Shown one piece after another: positions 50,251 to 58,642 of a stretch of DNA of 64,000 nt. The notes below the pieces were generated by a model. The model made no database searches. It was not told the origin of the DNA and saw nothing but the letters and a program-made list of their open reading frames with translations. Made by a program: the position numbers and the translations under genes. Source of the stretch: JACCTU01 sp963848525 (lineage in GTDB: Bacteria > Actinomycetota > Thermoleophilia > Gaiellales > Gaiellaceae); contig CAWKDZ010000005.1 of NCBI GenBank assembly GCA_963848525.1, forward strand, positions 124,001 through 188,000, in the 5' to 3' direction. Every line of letters begins with the position of its first letter. Position 1 is the first letter of the stretch.

Positions 50251-51844
50251 GCACGAATGTTCGCCGTGGGATCGGACGGTCCTCCCGTGGTTAGGGTCCT
50301 GTATCCACCCCGTCGTCTGGTCGCTCGCCGTCGCGCTCCCGCTCGCCGGGCTCGCGCTCCTGCTCGCAGAGCCCGGGCTCGACTCGCGCTGGGAGCACCA
50401 CCCATCGCACTTCTGGCTCGTCCTCGTGGTCGCGGCCGTGAACACCGCGCTCGGGCTGGCAATGAGCGAGGCGGGGCGCCGGCGCGGCGACGCGCGTATC
50501 TTCCTCGTCGGGCTCTCGTTCCTCGCCGCCGCGGGCTTCCTCGGCCTGCACGCCCTCGCGACGCCCGGCGTGCTGCTCGAGCGCGGGAACGCGGGCTTCA
50601 CGATCGCGACTCCGGTCGGCCTCGTCGTCGCGGGCGTCTTCGCGCTCGCCTCGTCGCTCGACCTCTCGGGTCGCTTCGGGGAAGCCGTCGCGCGCCGGCA
50701 GCGGCTGCTCCGTGGGGCTCTCGTCCTGCTCCTCGTCGCCTGGGGCCTCGCGTCGCTCGCCTCGCTGCCACCGCTCGACGACCCGCTCGCGCCCGAGGAG
50801 GCCGAGGGACGGCTCCGCGTGCTCGCGTTCGTCGGGGTCGCGCTGTTCCTCGCCGCCGCCCTGCGCTACCGCGGCCTCTATACGCGCACGCGCTCGCCGC
50901 TGCCGCTCGCCATCCTCACCGCCTGGCTCCTGCTCGCGGAGGCGATGCTGGCGATCGCCTATGGCCGGAACTGGCAGCTGTCGTGGTGGGAGTGGCACGT
51001 GTTGATGGCGGTCGCGTTCGTCCTCGTCGCCGTCGTCGCACGGGCCGAGCGTCGCAAGGCCGCCGCCGGCGGCCCGTTCGCCTCTCTCTACCTCGAGCAG
51101 ACGATCGCGCGCGCGAACGCCGCCTACGCGGAGGCGCTCGGGCAGGTCGCCGAGCAGCGCGCGCGCGCCGAGGACGTCGCGGAGCGGTTCGGCCTGAGCG
51201 GCGAACAGGCCGAGCTCGTCAAGGGGGCCGCAGAACGCATCCGCCAGCTCGACCGCTTCGCCGTGCAGGACGGCCCCCTCGGCGGAGAGGAGCGCGAGGT
51301 CAGCATTCTCTTCGCCGACCTCGAGGGTTTCACCAGGTACGCGGAGATCCGGCCGCCGACCGAGGTGATCTCGATGCTGAACGAGTACTGGGGCTCGGCC
51401 GTCCCGATCGTCCTCGAGCGGCACGAGGGCATGATCGAGCGCTTCGCGGGCGACGCCGTGCTCGTCGTCTTCAACTCGCGCGGCGACCAGCCGGACCATG
51501 CGCGCCGCGCGGCGGCAGCCGCGCTCGACCTCCAGGAGCAGACGACCGAGCTCGCGCGCACGCGACCCGACTGGCCGCGCTTCCGGGCCGGCGTGAACAC
51601 GGGCCCGGCCGCCGTCGGCTACGTCGGCGCCGAGCAGCAGCGGAGCTTCGCCGTGATCGGCGACACGACCAACACGGCCGCTCGACTCCAGGCGGCCGCG
51701 AGGCCCGGCGAGGTCGTGATCGCCGCGGCGACGCGGGACGCGATCGGCGCGGAGGCCGAGGTCGAAGAGCTGCCGCCGCTGGAGGCGAAGGGGAAGCGCG
51801 ACCCCCTGCAGGCCTTCCGGCTCACTGCGCTGCGCTCGCGATAG
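50249..51844 (+). CDS. Membrane-bound class III adenylate/guanylate cyclase
   Basis: A 531-residue protein. The N-terminal ~270 residues hold about eight membrane helices. A coiled linker follows, then a class III cyclase domain (about residues 345-515) with metal-binding Asp pairs in SILFADLEGFTR and FAGDAVLVVF, and VIGDTTNTAARLQ near the nucleotide-binding end. It would make cAMP or cGMP in response to a membrane signal; the integral sensor is unlike known MASE domains. The start ATG 50249 is weakly supported, since a TAGGGT box lies downstream at 50293. Confidence 0.85.
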   Translation: MHECSPWDRTVLPWLGSCIHPVVWSLAVALPLAGLALLLAEPGLDSRWEHHPSHFWLVLVVAAVNTALGLAMSEAGRRRGDARIFLVGLSFLAAAGFLGLHALATPGVLLERGNAGFTIATPVGLVVAGVFALASSLDLSGRFGEAVARRQRLLRGALVLLLVAWGLASLASLPPLDDPLAPEEAEGRLRVLAFVGVALFLAAALRYRGLYTRTRSPLPLAILTAWLLLAEAMLAIAYGRNWQLSWWEWHVLMAVAFVLVAVVARAERRKAAAGGPFASLYLEQTIARANAAYAEALGQVAEQRARAEDVAERFGLSGEQAELVKGAAERIRQLDRFAVQDGPLGGEEREVSILFADLEGFTRYAEIRPPTEVISMLNEYWGSAVPIVLERHEGMIERFAGDAVLVVFNSRGDQPDHARRAAAAALDLQEQTTELARTRPDWPRFRAGVNTGPAAVGYVGAEQQRSFAVIGDTTNTAARLQAAARPGEVVIAAATRDAIGAEAEVEELPPLEAKGKRDPLQAFRLTALRSR

Positions 51845-51856
51845 TCTCCCGCGGCT

Positions 51857-52558
51857 GTGGCGAACGTCGCCTTCACCTGGCTGGGGCACGGCGGCTACCG
51901 GTTCGACAGCGCGGAGGGCAAGCGCGTCTACGTCGACCCCTGGCTCGACAACCCGAAGTTCCCCGAGAGCGAGCGCGACCTCGGGCAGGTCGACATCCTG
52001 GTGTTGACGCACGGACACAGCGACCACATCGCGAACGCCGTAGACATCTGCAAGCAGCACTCGCCGAAGGTGGTCGCGATCTTCGAGCTCGCCGGCTGGC
52101 TCGAGTCGCAAGGTGTTGAGGGCGCGAGCGCGCTCGGGATGAACAAGGGCGGGACGGTCGACGTCGACGGGATCAAGTTCACGATGACGCACGCGCTGCA
52201 CTCGAGCAGCTTCGGCGGCGAGGACGGGATCACGTACCTCGGCGAGGCGGCCGGCTACGCGATCGAGTTCGAGAACGGGCTGAAGGTCTACTGCGCCGGC
52301 GACACCGCCGTCTTCGGCGACATGCAGCTGATCGGCCGACTGCACTCGCCGGACGTTGCCGTGCTCCCGATCGGCGACCACTTCACGATGGGGCCGGAGC
52401 AGGCCGCGCTCGCGCTCGAGCTGCTCGGCACGAAGCGCTGCATCCCCGTGCACTGGGGGACGTTCGGGCTCCTGACGGGTACGCCGAACGCGCTTCGCGA
52501 GCAGGCGTCCGGGGTCGAGGTCCTCGACGCCGAGCCGGGGCAGACGATCGAGCTCTGA
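51857..52558 (+). CDS. UPF0173 metal-dependent hydrolase
   Basis: A 233-residue metallo-beta-lactamase-fold protein with the dinuclear metal motif THGHSDH, later ALHSSSF, AGDTAVFGDM and VHWGTFGLL, the UPF0173 (YtkL-like) pattern. The reaction is unknown for most members. GTG 51857 lies 9 nt after a TAGTCT box. It overlaps the next gene by 1 nt. Confidence 0.9.
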   Translation: MANVAFTWLGHGGYRFDSAEGKRVYVDPWLDNPKFPESERDLGQVDILVLTHGHSDHIANAVDICKQHSPKVVAIFELAGWLESQGVEGASALGMNKGGTVDVDGIKFTMTHALHSSSFGGEDGITYLGEAAGYAIEFENGLKVYCAGDTAVFGDMQLIGRLHSPDVAVLPIGDHFTMGPEQAALALELLGTKRCIPVHWGTFGLLTGTPNALREQASGVEVLDAEPGQTIEL

Positions 52559-52830
52559 TGCGAGAGCGCTGGTGGGGAGCGAGCGGCCGCCGCGTGCCCG
52601 AGATCGCACTCGAGGGCGAGCTGCCGCTCGAGGAGGCGCTCGTGCTCGACGAGGTCGACCTCGTGCGGCTGCACGAGGCGCACGACGCCGGGCAGCCCGT
52701 GGTCGTGCGCGCCGACACCGAGGAGGCCGTCGTGCGCGCGCTCGCGCGGCCGGAGGTAGCGGCGGTCGTGGTCCCGGACGCGAAGCGCGAGCTGCTCGAG
52801 CTCGACCTGACGAAGCTCACCTATGGGTAG
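52558..52830 (+). CDS. Hypothetical protein
   Basis: A 90-residue acidic protein (E/D 21 of 90) with no recognised family. Two repeated-looking strand/helix units (ALVLDEVDLVRLHEAHDA, EAVVRALARPEVAAVVVPDAK) suggest an alpha/beta fold. ATG 52558 overlaps the hydrolase stop (TGATG) and the 3' end overlaps the DUF1028 gene by 8 bp, so it is part of an operon. Confidence 0.7.
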   Translation: MRERWWGASGRRVPEIALEGELPLEEALVLDEVDLVRLHEAHDAGQPVVVRADTEEAVVRALARPEVAAVVVPDAKRELLELDLTKLTYG

Positions 52831-53647
52831 TCCCGTCGCGACGTACTCGATCGTCGCGTGCGACCTCGAGGCGGGCCAGTGGGGCGTCGGCGTGCAGTCG
52901 AAGTTCCTCGCGGTCGGCTCGGTCGTTCCCTGGGCGGAGCCGCACGTCGGCGCGGTCGCGACGCAGTCGTACGCGAACCCGGCCTACGGCCCCGACGGCC
53001 TCGCGCTCATGCGCGACGGACGGTCGGCGCAGGAGACGGTCGACGCACTCGTGGCCGCGGACGACGGGCGCGCCCAGCGCCAGGTCGGGATCGTGGACGC
53101 GCGTGGCGGCGCCGCGAGCTTCACCGGCGACGAGTGCCACGACTGGGCCGGCGGCCGGACGGGAGCGGGCTACGCCGCGCAGGGGAACATCCTCGTCTCG
53201 GCCGAGACGGTCGACGCGCTCGCGGAGACGTTCGAGGCTTCGTCCGGCGAGCCCTTGGCCGACAGGCTGCTCGCGTGCCTGGCCGCTGCGCAGGACGCCG
53301 GCGGCGACCGTCGCGGCCAGCAGTCCGCGGCGCTCCTCGTCGTCGAGCGGGGAGGCGGCTACTTCAACTCCGACACGTTGATCGACCTGCGCGTGGACGA
53401 CCACGAGCGGCCCGTCGACGAGCTGCAGCGCATCCACGACATCCACCAGCTGCTCTTCGGCAAGACGCCCCGCGAGCGCTGGCTCCCGATCGAGGGCGAG
53501 CTCCGTGGCGAGGTCGACTCACTGCTCGCACGGGCGGGCTACGAGCGGCTGGAGGACTGGGCCGGCGTCGAGAACCTCGAGGAGCGAGTCGACGGCGAGG
53601 ACGCGATCGACCCGATCGTGCTCGAGCGGCTGCGGAGCACGGCGTGA
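52823..53647 (+). CDS. DUF1028 family protein
   Basis: A 274-residue protein of the Ntn-hydrolase-like DUF1028 group: TYSIVACDLEAGQWGVGVQSKFLAVGSVVPWA at the start, ATQSYANPAYGPDGLALM, AAQGNILVSAETVDALAETF, and QQSAALLVVERGGGYFN. Members sit near peptide or nucleoside hydrolases and are proposed to be amidases. The C-terminal ~70 residues (LQRIHDIHQLLFGKTPRERW) look like an added helical module. GTGA overlap with the next gene. Confidence 0.85.
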   Translation: MGSPVATYSIVACDLEAGQWGVGVQSKFLAVGSVVPWAEPHVGAVATQSYANPAYGPDGLALMRDGRSAQETVDALVAADDGRAQRQVGIVDARGGAASFTGDECHDWAGGRTGAGYAAQGNILVSAETVDALAETFEASSGEPLADRLLACLAAAQDAGGDRRGQQSAALLVVERGGGYFNSDTLIDLRVDDHERPVDELQRIHDIHQLLFGKTPRERWLPIEGELRGEVDSLLARAGYERLEDWAGVENLEERVDGEDAIDPIVLERLRSTA

Positions 53648-54306
53648 GCGCGTACGAAGTCAAGCGCATCGACGAGCTCGAGGCGATCACGGTCACCGAC
53701 GCGGGGATCACGTGGCGGCCGGTCCGCCGCACGTTCGGCATCACCGCGTTCGGCATCAACGCGTACACGGCGAAGACGGGCGAGCACGTCGTCGAGGAGC
53801 ACGACGAGTCGCGGCTCGGCCACGAGGAGGTGTACGCCGTGATCGCCGGCCGCGCCCGGTTCACGCTCGGAGACGACGAGGTCGAGGTCGGACCGGGCAC
53901 GCTCGTCTACCTGCGTGATCCGGCAACGAAGCGCGCCGCAGTCGCGCTCGAGGACGGGACGACGGTCCTCGCGATCGGCGGCAAGCCGGGCGAGGCGTAC
54001 ACGCCGTCGGCGTGGGAGTACGTCTTCGCCGCGAGTCCGCACAAGGAGCGCGGCGAATACGCGCGCGGCGTCGAGGTCGTGAGCGAAGGGCTCGACGAGA
54101 GCCCGATCCTCCACTACCACGTCGCGTACTACGAGGCACTTCAGGGGAACCGCGACGCGGCGATCGAGCACCTCCGGCGCGCGGTCGAGTACCGGCCGGG
54201 GGTCGCGGAGGTCGCCCGCGAGGACGAGGACTTCGCCTCGCTCCGCGACGACCCCGAGTTCCTAGCGATCACCCGGGAGCCGGACGTCGCCGGCGAGGGC
54301 GCGTAG
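53644..54306 (+). CDS. Cupin-domain protein with helical C-terminal tail
   Basis: A 220-residue protein. Residues about 45-115 form a small cupin (HVVEEHDESRLGHEEVYAVI...GRARFTLGDDEVEVGPGTLVYL) with the His/Glu metal ligands in GHEEVYAV. Residues about 155-200 form a TPR-like helical pair (HYHVAYYEALQGNRDAAIEHLRRAVEY). Its last 45 bp overlap the convergent Ldh gene. The substrate is unknown. Confidence 0.85.
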   Translation: MSAYEVKRIDELEAITVTDAGITWRPVRRTFGITAFGINAYTAKTGEHVVEEHDESRLGHEEVYAVIAGRARFTLGDDEVEVGPGTLVYLRDPATKRAAVALEDGTTVLAIGGKPGEAYTPSAWEYVFAASPHKERGEYARGVEVVSEGLDESPILHYHVAYYEALQGNRDAAIEHLRRAVEYRPGVAEVAREDEDFASLRDDPEFLAITREPDVAGEGA

Positions 54307-54996
54307 CGCGGGCACCGGGTCGGCCTCGGGCCGCGCGACGACGAGCACCGCGCCGTAACCGTCGACGAGCGAGTCGACGAGCAGCTGAAGGCCGAGCGCG
54401 AGCGCGAACGCCTTGTGCGCCTGCTCGCCGCCGAAAGGCACCACGTCCTCCTCGCGGGCGTCGCCCGCGATCACCTCGCCCCACGTCGCCTTCGCCGGCG
54501 AGACGTCGACGACGACCGGGCCCCCGTCCGAGCTCGGGATCCCGATCGCGAGCGGGTTCGTCCCCGCGAGCGGCGGGCCGCCGGCGGGATGGGCGAGCCG
54601 GCGCGGCGAGGTGGCGGTCAGCACGGCCACGAAGCCGCCTTCGGCGAGCCGGCGGACCCAGTGGCCGAGCACGCCGGTCGGGAAGCAGTTCGACGCGGCG
54701 ACGACGCGCGCGTGCTCCGGCGGCCGCGCGAGCTGCGCTTCGCAGATCGAGGCGAGGGTCAGGTAGCCGAGCGCGCCGCGGCCGTCCCAGCGCTCGTAAC
54801 ACTGTGTTACTTGCGTCGGCTCGGCACGCGCGGACGGGTCCAGGTCGGGCAGCTGCTCGAGCCAGGGGATCCGGGCGTGGCCGTGGCCGCGCTTGCCGCG
54901 CCGCTCGGCGTCGTCGAAGTGGCGAAAGAGCGTCTCGGCGTCGGCCTCGGAGAAGCCGAGCCGGGCGATCCGCTCGCGCGCCTCCTCAGGACGCAC
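54262..54996 (-). CDS. Ldh/malate-type dehydrogenase family protein, short
   Basis: A 244-residue member of the malate/L-lactate/ureidoglycolate dehydrogenase (YlbC/YiaK) family, normally ~340 aa. The N-terminal helix and substrate motif SEADAETLFRHFDDAERRGKRGHG, the variant cofactor region VAASNCFPTGVLGHWVRRLAEGGFVAVLT, AGTNPLAIG and VVVDVSPAKATWGEV are present. The C-terminal part is short, so the fold may be incomplete. A palindromic repeat lies inside (54796-54818). Start 54996 overlaps the HAD gene. Confidence 0.75.
   Translation of the reverse strand: MRPEEARERIARLGFSEADAETLFRHFDDAERRGKRGHGHARIPWLEQLPDLDPSARAEPTQVTQCYERWDGRGALGYLTLASICEAQLARPPEHARVVAASNCFPTGVLGHWVRRLAEGGFVAVLTATSPRRLAHPAGGPPLAGTNPLAIGIPSSDGGPVVVDVSPAKATWGEVIAGDAREEDVVPFGGEQAHKAFALALGLQLLVDSLVDGYGAVLVVARPEADPVPALRALAGDVRLPGDR
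54796..54818. repeat. Intragenic palindromic repeat, copy 1
   Basis: GTAACACTGTGTTAC followed by TTGCGTCG. It matches the copy at 60521 in 21 of 23 bases; the two differences are symmetric and keep the palindrome. It is read as Q-V-T-Q-C-Y in the Ldh protein. Confidence 0.65.
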
Positions 54997-55657
54997 GCTG
55001 CGAGAACCGCAGGACGGGCCACCCGCGCGCCGCGGCGATGCGCCGGAGGGCGCGGTCGGGGTTGACGGCGACGGGCTTGCCGACGGCCTCGAGGAACGGC
55101 AGGTCGGTGTGGCTGTCCGAGTACGCCGTCGACTCGCCCAGGTCGAAGCCCTCCTCGGCCGCGAGCTCCTCGACGGCGGCCGCCTTGTTCTCGCCGTGGA
55201 GCGAGCGGACCCCGCGGCCCGTGTAGACGCCGTCCTCCACCTCGCACACCGTCCCGAGCGCGCCGTCGAAGCCGAGGTCGTCCGCGACGGCGTCGACCAC
55301 CTCCTGCAGCGCGGCGGAGACGATGTACGACGGCTCGCCGCGCTCGCGGTGCCGCTCGACGAGGCGAAGCGGCTCGCCGTACACGAGCGGCCTGAGCACG
55401 GGCTCGAGGGCCTCGGCGACCAGCTCCCGCATCTGCGCAGGCGAGAACCCGCGCAGCAGCATCAGGCCGTCCTCGGAGGCCGCGCGCACGCGCTCCTTGC
55501 TCGTCCCGCGCACGACGAAGAGCAGCTGCCAGAACGCCGCCTTCGCCACCTGCGCACGCGTGATCACGCCGTGCCGCCGAAACGCGGGCGCGAGCGCGAG
55601 CGTGCTCGAGCGTCGCAGGAGCGTCCGGTCGAGGTCGAAGAACGCGGCGCCGCTCAG
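54986..55657 (-). CDS. HAD-superfamily phosphatase (HAD-IB, SerB-like)
   Basis: A 223-residue HAD hydrolase. The N-terminal catalytic DxD (AAFFDLDRTLLRR) is only included if translation starts at CTG 55657, which overlaps the mrp stop as CTGA. Starting at the first GTG (55567) would remove the nucleophile Asp. Downstream are the SYIVSAALQEVVD motif, GENKAAAVEEL and the YSDSHTDLPFL metal loop. It probably dephosphorylates phosphoserine or a related metabolite. It forms an operon with mrp and Ldh. Confidence 0.85.
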   Translation of the reverse strand: MSGAAFFDLDRTLLRRSSTLALAPAFRRHGVITRAQVAKAAFWQLLFVVRGTSKERVRAASEDGLMLLRGFSPAQMRELVAEALEPVLRPLVYGEPLRLVERHRERGEPSYIVSAALQEVVDAVADDLGFDGALGTVCEVEDGVYTGRGVRSLHGENKAAAVEELAAEEGFDLGESTAYSDSHTDLPFLEAVGKPVAVNPDRALRRIAAARGWPVLRFSQRAS

Positions 55658-56730
55658 GAGAGGACGGGCAGCGCCTTGACGATCCCGACGCCCTGCTCGC
55701 GACGGGTCGCGTCGATCGCCTCCGCGAGCGCGACGAGCGTCTGCGACGTGGACGACTCCGGGTCGGCGAGCACGAGCGGCATGCCCAGGTCGGCCTGCTC
55801 GCGCAGCCGCGGGTCGAGCGGGATCTCGGCGAGCAGCGGCACCTCGAGCTCATGCGCGAGTGCCGCACCGCCGCCGTGCCCGAAGACGTCGCCGGTCATG
55901 TTCTCGACCGCCCCGATCAAGCGCATGTTCGTCTTCTGCGCCATCACCGCCGCGCGCACGGCGACCTCCTTCGCGGCCGGCTGCGGCGTCGTCACGACGA
56001 CGACCTCCGCGCGGGGCAGCAGCTGGCCGAGCGAGATCGAGACGTCGCCGGTGCCGGGCGGCATGTCGACGACGAGCACGTCGAGCTCGCCCCAGTGCAC
56101 GTCGGAAAGAAACTGCTCGAGTGCGCGATGCAGCATCGGGCCGCGCCACATCACCGGCGCGTTGTCGTCGAGGAAGAAGCCGATCGACATCAGCTTGAGC
56201 TCGTGCTTGACCGGCGGGACGATCATCTTGTCGACGACGACCGGCCGCTGGTTGATCCCGAGCATGTGCGGGATCGAGTGGCCGTACACGTCGGCGTCGA
56301 GGATCCCCGCCTGCTGCCCGAGACGGCTGAAGGCTGCGGCGAGGTTGACCGCGAGCGTGGACTTGCCGACGCCGCCCTTGCCGCTCGCGACGGCGAGCAC
56401 CCGCGTGCCGCGATCGAGTGAGATCCCCTTCGAGCGCTCGGTGACGCCGCCACGCAGGCGTTCGGTCAGCGCGGTCCGCTCGTCGGGCGTCATCACGTCG
56501 AACTCGAGCGTGATGCGCTCGATGCCCTCGACCGGAGCGAGCACGCGCGTCACCTGCTCCTGGAAGCTCTCCCGCAACGGGCACCCCGCGATCGTCAGCG
56601 CGATCACGATCGTCACGTCGCCGCCGTCGATCCGCACGTCGCGCACCATCTCCAGCTCCGTCACCGGACGCCGGAGCTCGGGGTCGATCACCTGCTCGAG
56701 CGCGGTCATGATCGCTTCGCGTGAGGGCAT
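55654..56730 (-). CDS. Mrp/ApbC-type P-loop ATPase, Fe-S cluster carrier
   Basis: A 358-residue protein: an N-terminal DUF59/MIP18 domain (MTALEQVIDPELRRPVTELEMV), then a Mrp ATPase with deviant Walker A ASGKGGVGKSTLAVNLA, switch VVDMPPGTGD and the GAVENMTGDVFG region. The CPxC pair of other Mrp proteins is not seen where expected. It assembles or transfers Fe-S clusters. ATG 56730 shares one base with the upstream stop (TGATG). Confidence 0.92.
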   Translation of the reverse strand: MPSREAIMTALEQVIDPELRRPVTELEMVRDVRIDGGDVTIVIALTIAGCPLRESFQEQVTRVLAPVEGIERITLEFDVMTPDERTALTERLRGGVTERSKGISLDRGTRVLAVASGKGGVGKSTLAVNLAAAFSRLGQQAGILDADVYGHSIPHMLGINQRPVVVDKMIVPPVKHELKLMSIGFFLDDNAPVMWRGPMLHRALEQFLSDVHWGELDVLVVDMPPGTGDVSISLGQLLPRAEVVVVTTPQPAAKEVAVRAAVMAQKTNMRLIGAVENMTGDVFGHGGGAALAHELEVPLLAEIPLDPRLREQADLGMPLVLADPESSTSQTLVALAEAIDATRREQGVGIVKALPVLS

Positions 56731-58217
56731 CAAGGCGAGCGTAGCAACGGCTCGACGAACGCCGACAGCTGCGCTCGATACTCCTCGGACTCGTAGTCGT
56801 GCAGCGGGTGCGGCGGGAGGTGGCGCTCCTCGACGCGGTTGTGGAGACGCACGTAGACGGCCGGGTAGATCGAGCCGTCCGCCGCCATCTCGATCGCGAT
56901 CGCGACCGCGTCCGGTCCGGGCTCGTCGACGAAGATCTGCAGCGGCAGGATGCCGTCGTCGCGCAGGCCGTCGGCCGCGACGTTGACGATCCGGCAGAGG
57001 TAGCCCTTCTGGATCCAGAGCTCCGGTGCATGCGCGAGCTCGCGGAGGAGGAGCGACACGAGCGCGTCCGGCTCGACCAACGGACGGGACGGCTCGACGC
57101 CGAAGTGCTTCTCGGCGAGGTGCCGGACGAGGACGCGCGCGTTGTAGCGAAAGCCGTTCACCGCGGAGTTGCTCGGAGAGAGCCCCTGCTTGCGCAGGCC
57201 GGCCGAGCCCTGGGTTGCGTTGCCGGCGAAGTACACACCCGGAACGGAGACGCTCTCCCAGAACGGCGTCAGTGCCGGGATCCGTCCGTCGGCGACCGTC
57301 GCCACCCCGAGCTTCGTCAGGTCGCCGAGCGGAGCGCGGAACCCCGTCGCCGCGATCACGTCGTCGCACTCGAAGACGAGCCGGCCGTCCCAGGTCGTGC
57401 CGCGCGCCTCGACGACGAAGCCGTCGTCCGACCGCGCCACGCGCTCGATCGCGGCGTCGACGACCGACGTCCCGAACCCGCCGCGCACGTGCTCGTCCAA
57501 GGGCTGGAGGTAGCGCGTGCGCAGCGGCGAGTGACCGAGCACGTCCGTACGGATCGGGCGCGGCGACGCGAGCACGATCCGGCTCGCCCACGGCAACAGG
57601 CTGTTCGCGACCTCGAACGCCGAGTTGCGCTTGCCGACGATGAAGACGCTACGGCCACGGTAGGCGGCGGACGGCTGCACGTCGACGTAGTGCGCCGCGT
57701 GCTCGAGCCCGGGCACCGGTGCTCGCCACGGCGTCGTCACGCCGAGCGCGAAGACGACCGCGCGGCAGCGGTACTCGCCGTCATTCGTCTCGAGCACGAA
57801 GCCGTCGTCCTCGCGGCGCGTTCCTTCCCAGCGACAGTCGAAGCGGATCTGCAGCCCGGCGCGCTCTGCGAACGAGACGAGCCCGCGTTCCATCTCCGCC
57901 CGCGAGGGCACGTCGTAGCTGCGGTCCATCAGCGGCGGGACCAGCGCCTGGCAGCGCTCCTCGTCGGCGACGAGGCTGTTGTGGTCGTACAGCTCGTACT
58001 CGCGCGAGCCGAGTGGGAACGGCGCGGCGGGCTTCGTCCAGCTGATCAAGCGCTCGAAGATCGGCAGGCGCCGGAACATGCCGCCCGGCCCGTCGTCGGC
58101 CGACAGCACGGCGTGGTCGACACCGAGGCGGGAGAGGCAGTAGCTCGCCTGCAGGCCGCCCGGCCCGCTCCCCACCACCACGACCCCGTACGAGCCCGGC
58201 GGGCTCGGACGGGGCAA
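56730..58217 (-). CDS. FAD-dependent pyridine-nucleotide-type oxidoreductase
   Basis: A 495-residue flavoprotein. The FAD Rossmann motif GVVVVGSGPGGLQASYCLSR (about residue 11) and an NADPH-binding motif VFIVGKRNSAFEVANSLL (about 190) are present, with the late FAD motif VPGVYFAGNATQG. It resembles flavin monooxygenase/YpdA-type reductases. The C-terminal ~100 residues are an unfamiliar extension. It starts at TTG 58217, 1 nt after the CNBD stop. Confidence 0.85.
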   Translation of the reverse strand: MPRPSPPGSYGVVVVGSGPGGLQASYCLSRLGVDHAVLSADDGPGGMFRRLPIFERLISWTKPAAPFPLGSREYELYDHNSLVADEERCQALVPPLMDRSYDVPSRAEMERGLVSFAERAGLQIRFDCRWEGTRREDDGFVLETNDGEYRCRAVVFALGVTTPWRAPVPGLEHAAHYVDVQPSAAYRGRSVFIVGKRNSAFEVANSLLPWASRIVLASPRPIRTDVLGHSPLRTRYLQPLDEHVRGGFGTSVVDAAIERVARSDDGFVVEARGTTWDGRLVFECDDVIAATGFRAPLGDLTKLGVATVADGRIPALTPFWESVSVPGVYFAGNATQGSAGLRKQGLSPSNSAVNGFRYNARVLVRHLAEKHFGVEPSRPLVEPDALVSLLLRELAHAPELWIQKGYLCRIVNVAADGLRDDGILPLQIFVDEPGPDAVAIAIEMAADGSIYPAVYVRLHNRVEERHLPPHPLHDYESEEYRAQLSAFVEPLLRSP

Positions 58218-58218
58218 G

Positions 58219-58641
58219 TTACGCCCGCCCCTCGAGCATGCCGCGCAGGCGGTTCGCCTCCGAGCGCAGCATGCGCAGCATCACCTGAGGGCGCGCGAGC
58301 AGGAAGCGCTCGAGCTCGGGACGCGGGATCACGAGGCAGCGGAGCAGGGTCGCCGCGACGACGTCCGAAGTCGGCGGACCGTCCGTGAGGATCGAGATCT
58401 CGCCGAAGAAGTCGCCTCGCCCGAGTCGCGCGATCTCGTCGCCGTCGAGGCGGACGACCGCCACGCCGTCGAGGATCACGAACATCCCGCTGCCGGACAG
58501 CCCCTGGCGGATCACACGCTGACCTTCGGCGAACGCCTCCTCCTCGAACTCGTGCGCGACGGACTCGAGCTGGGGCCGCGTCAGATCGGCGAAGAGCGAC
58601 GTCTGCGCGAGGATGTCGACCAGTGACCGGCTGGCTTCCAC
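58219..58641 (-). CDS. Stand-alone cyclic-nucleotide-binding domain protein
   Basis: A 140-residue CRP/CAP-type cNMP-binding domain alone, without a DNA-binding HTH. The phosphate-binding cassette is RLGRGDFFGEISILTDGPPTSDVVA, with Arg/Ser near the end of the loop replaced. It may relay cyclic-nucleotide signals made by the cyclases of this window to neighbours. It has its own TAGGGT box 6 nt before GTG 58641, within the end of the DUF72 gene. Confidence 0.85.
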   Translation of the reverse strand: MEASRSLVDILAQTSLFADLTRPQLESVAHEFEEEAFAEGQRVIRQGLSGSGMFVILDGVAVVRLDGDEIARLGRGDFFGEISILTDGPPTSDVVAATLLRCLVIPRPELERFLLARPQVMLRMLRSEANRLRGMLEGRA

Positions 58642-58642
58642 G

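Noticed and set aside
49132..52119. 995-codon frame on the plus strand overlapping nuoN, the cyclase and the UPF0173 gene
   Set aside because: Arg/Ala-rich translation with no homology; the real genes in other frames have clear domains.
50291..52609. 772-codon minus-strand frame opposite the cyclase and UPF0173 genes
   Set aside because: Low-complexity Arg/Asp-rich shadow without any motif.
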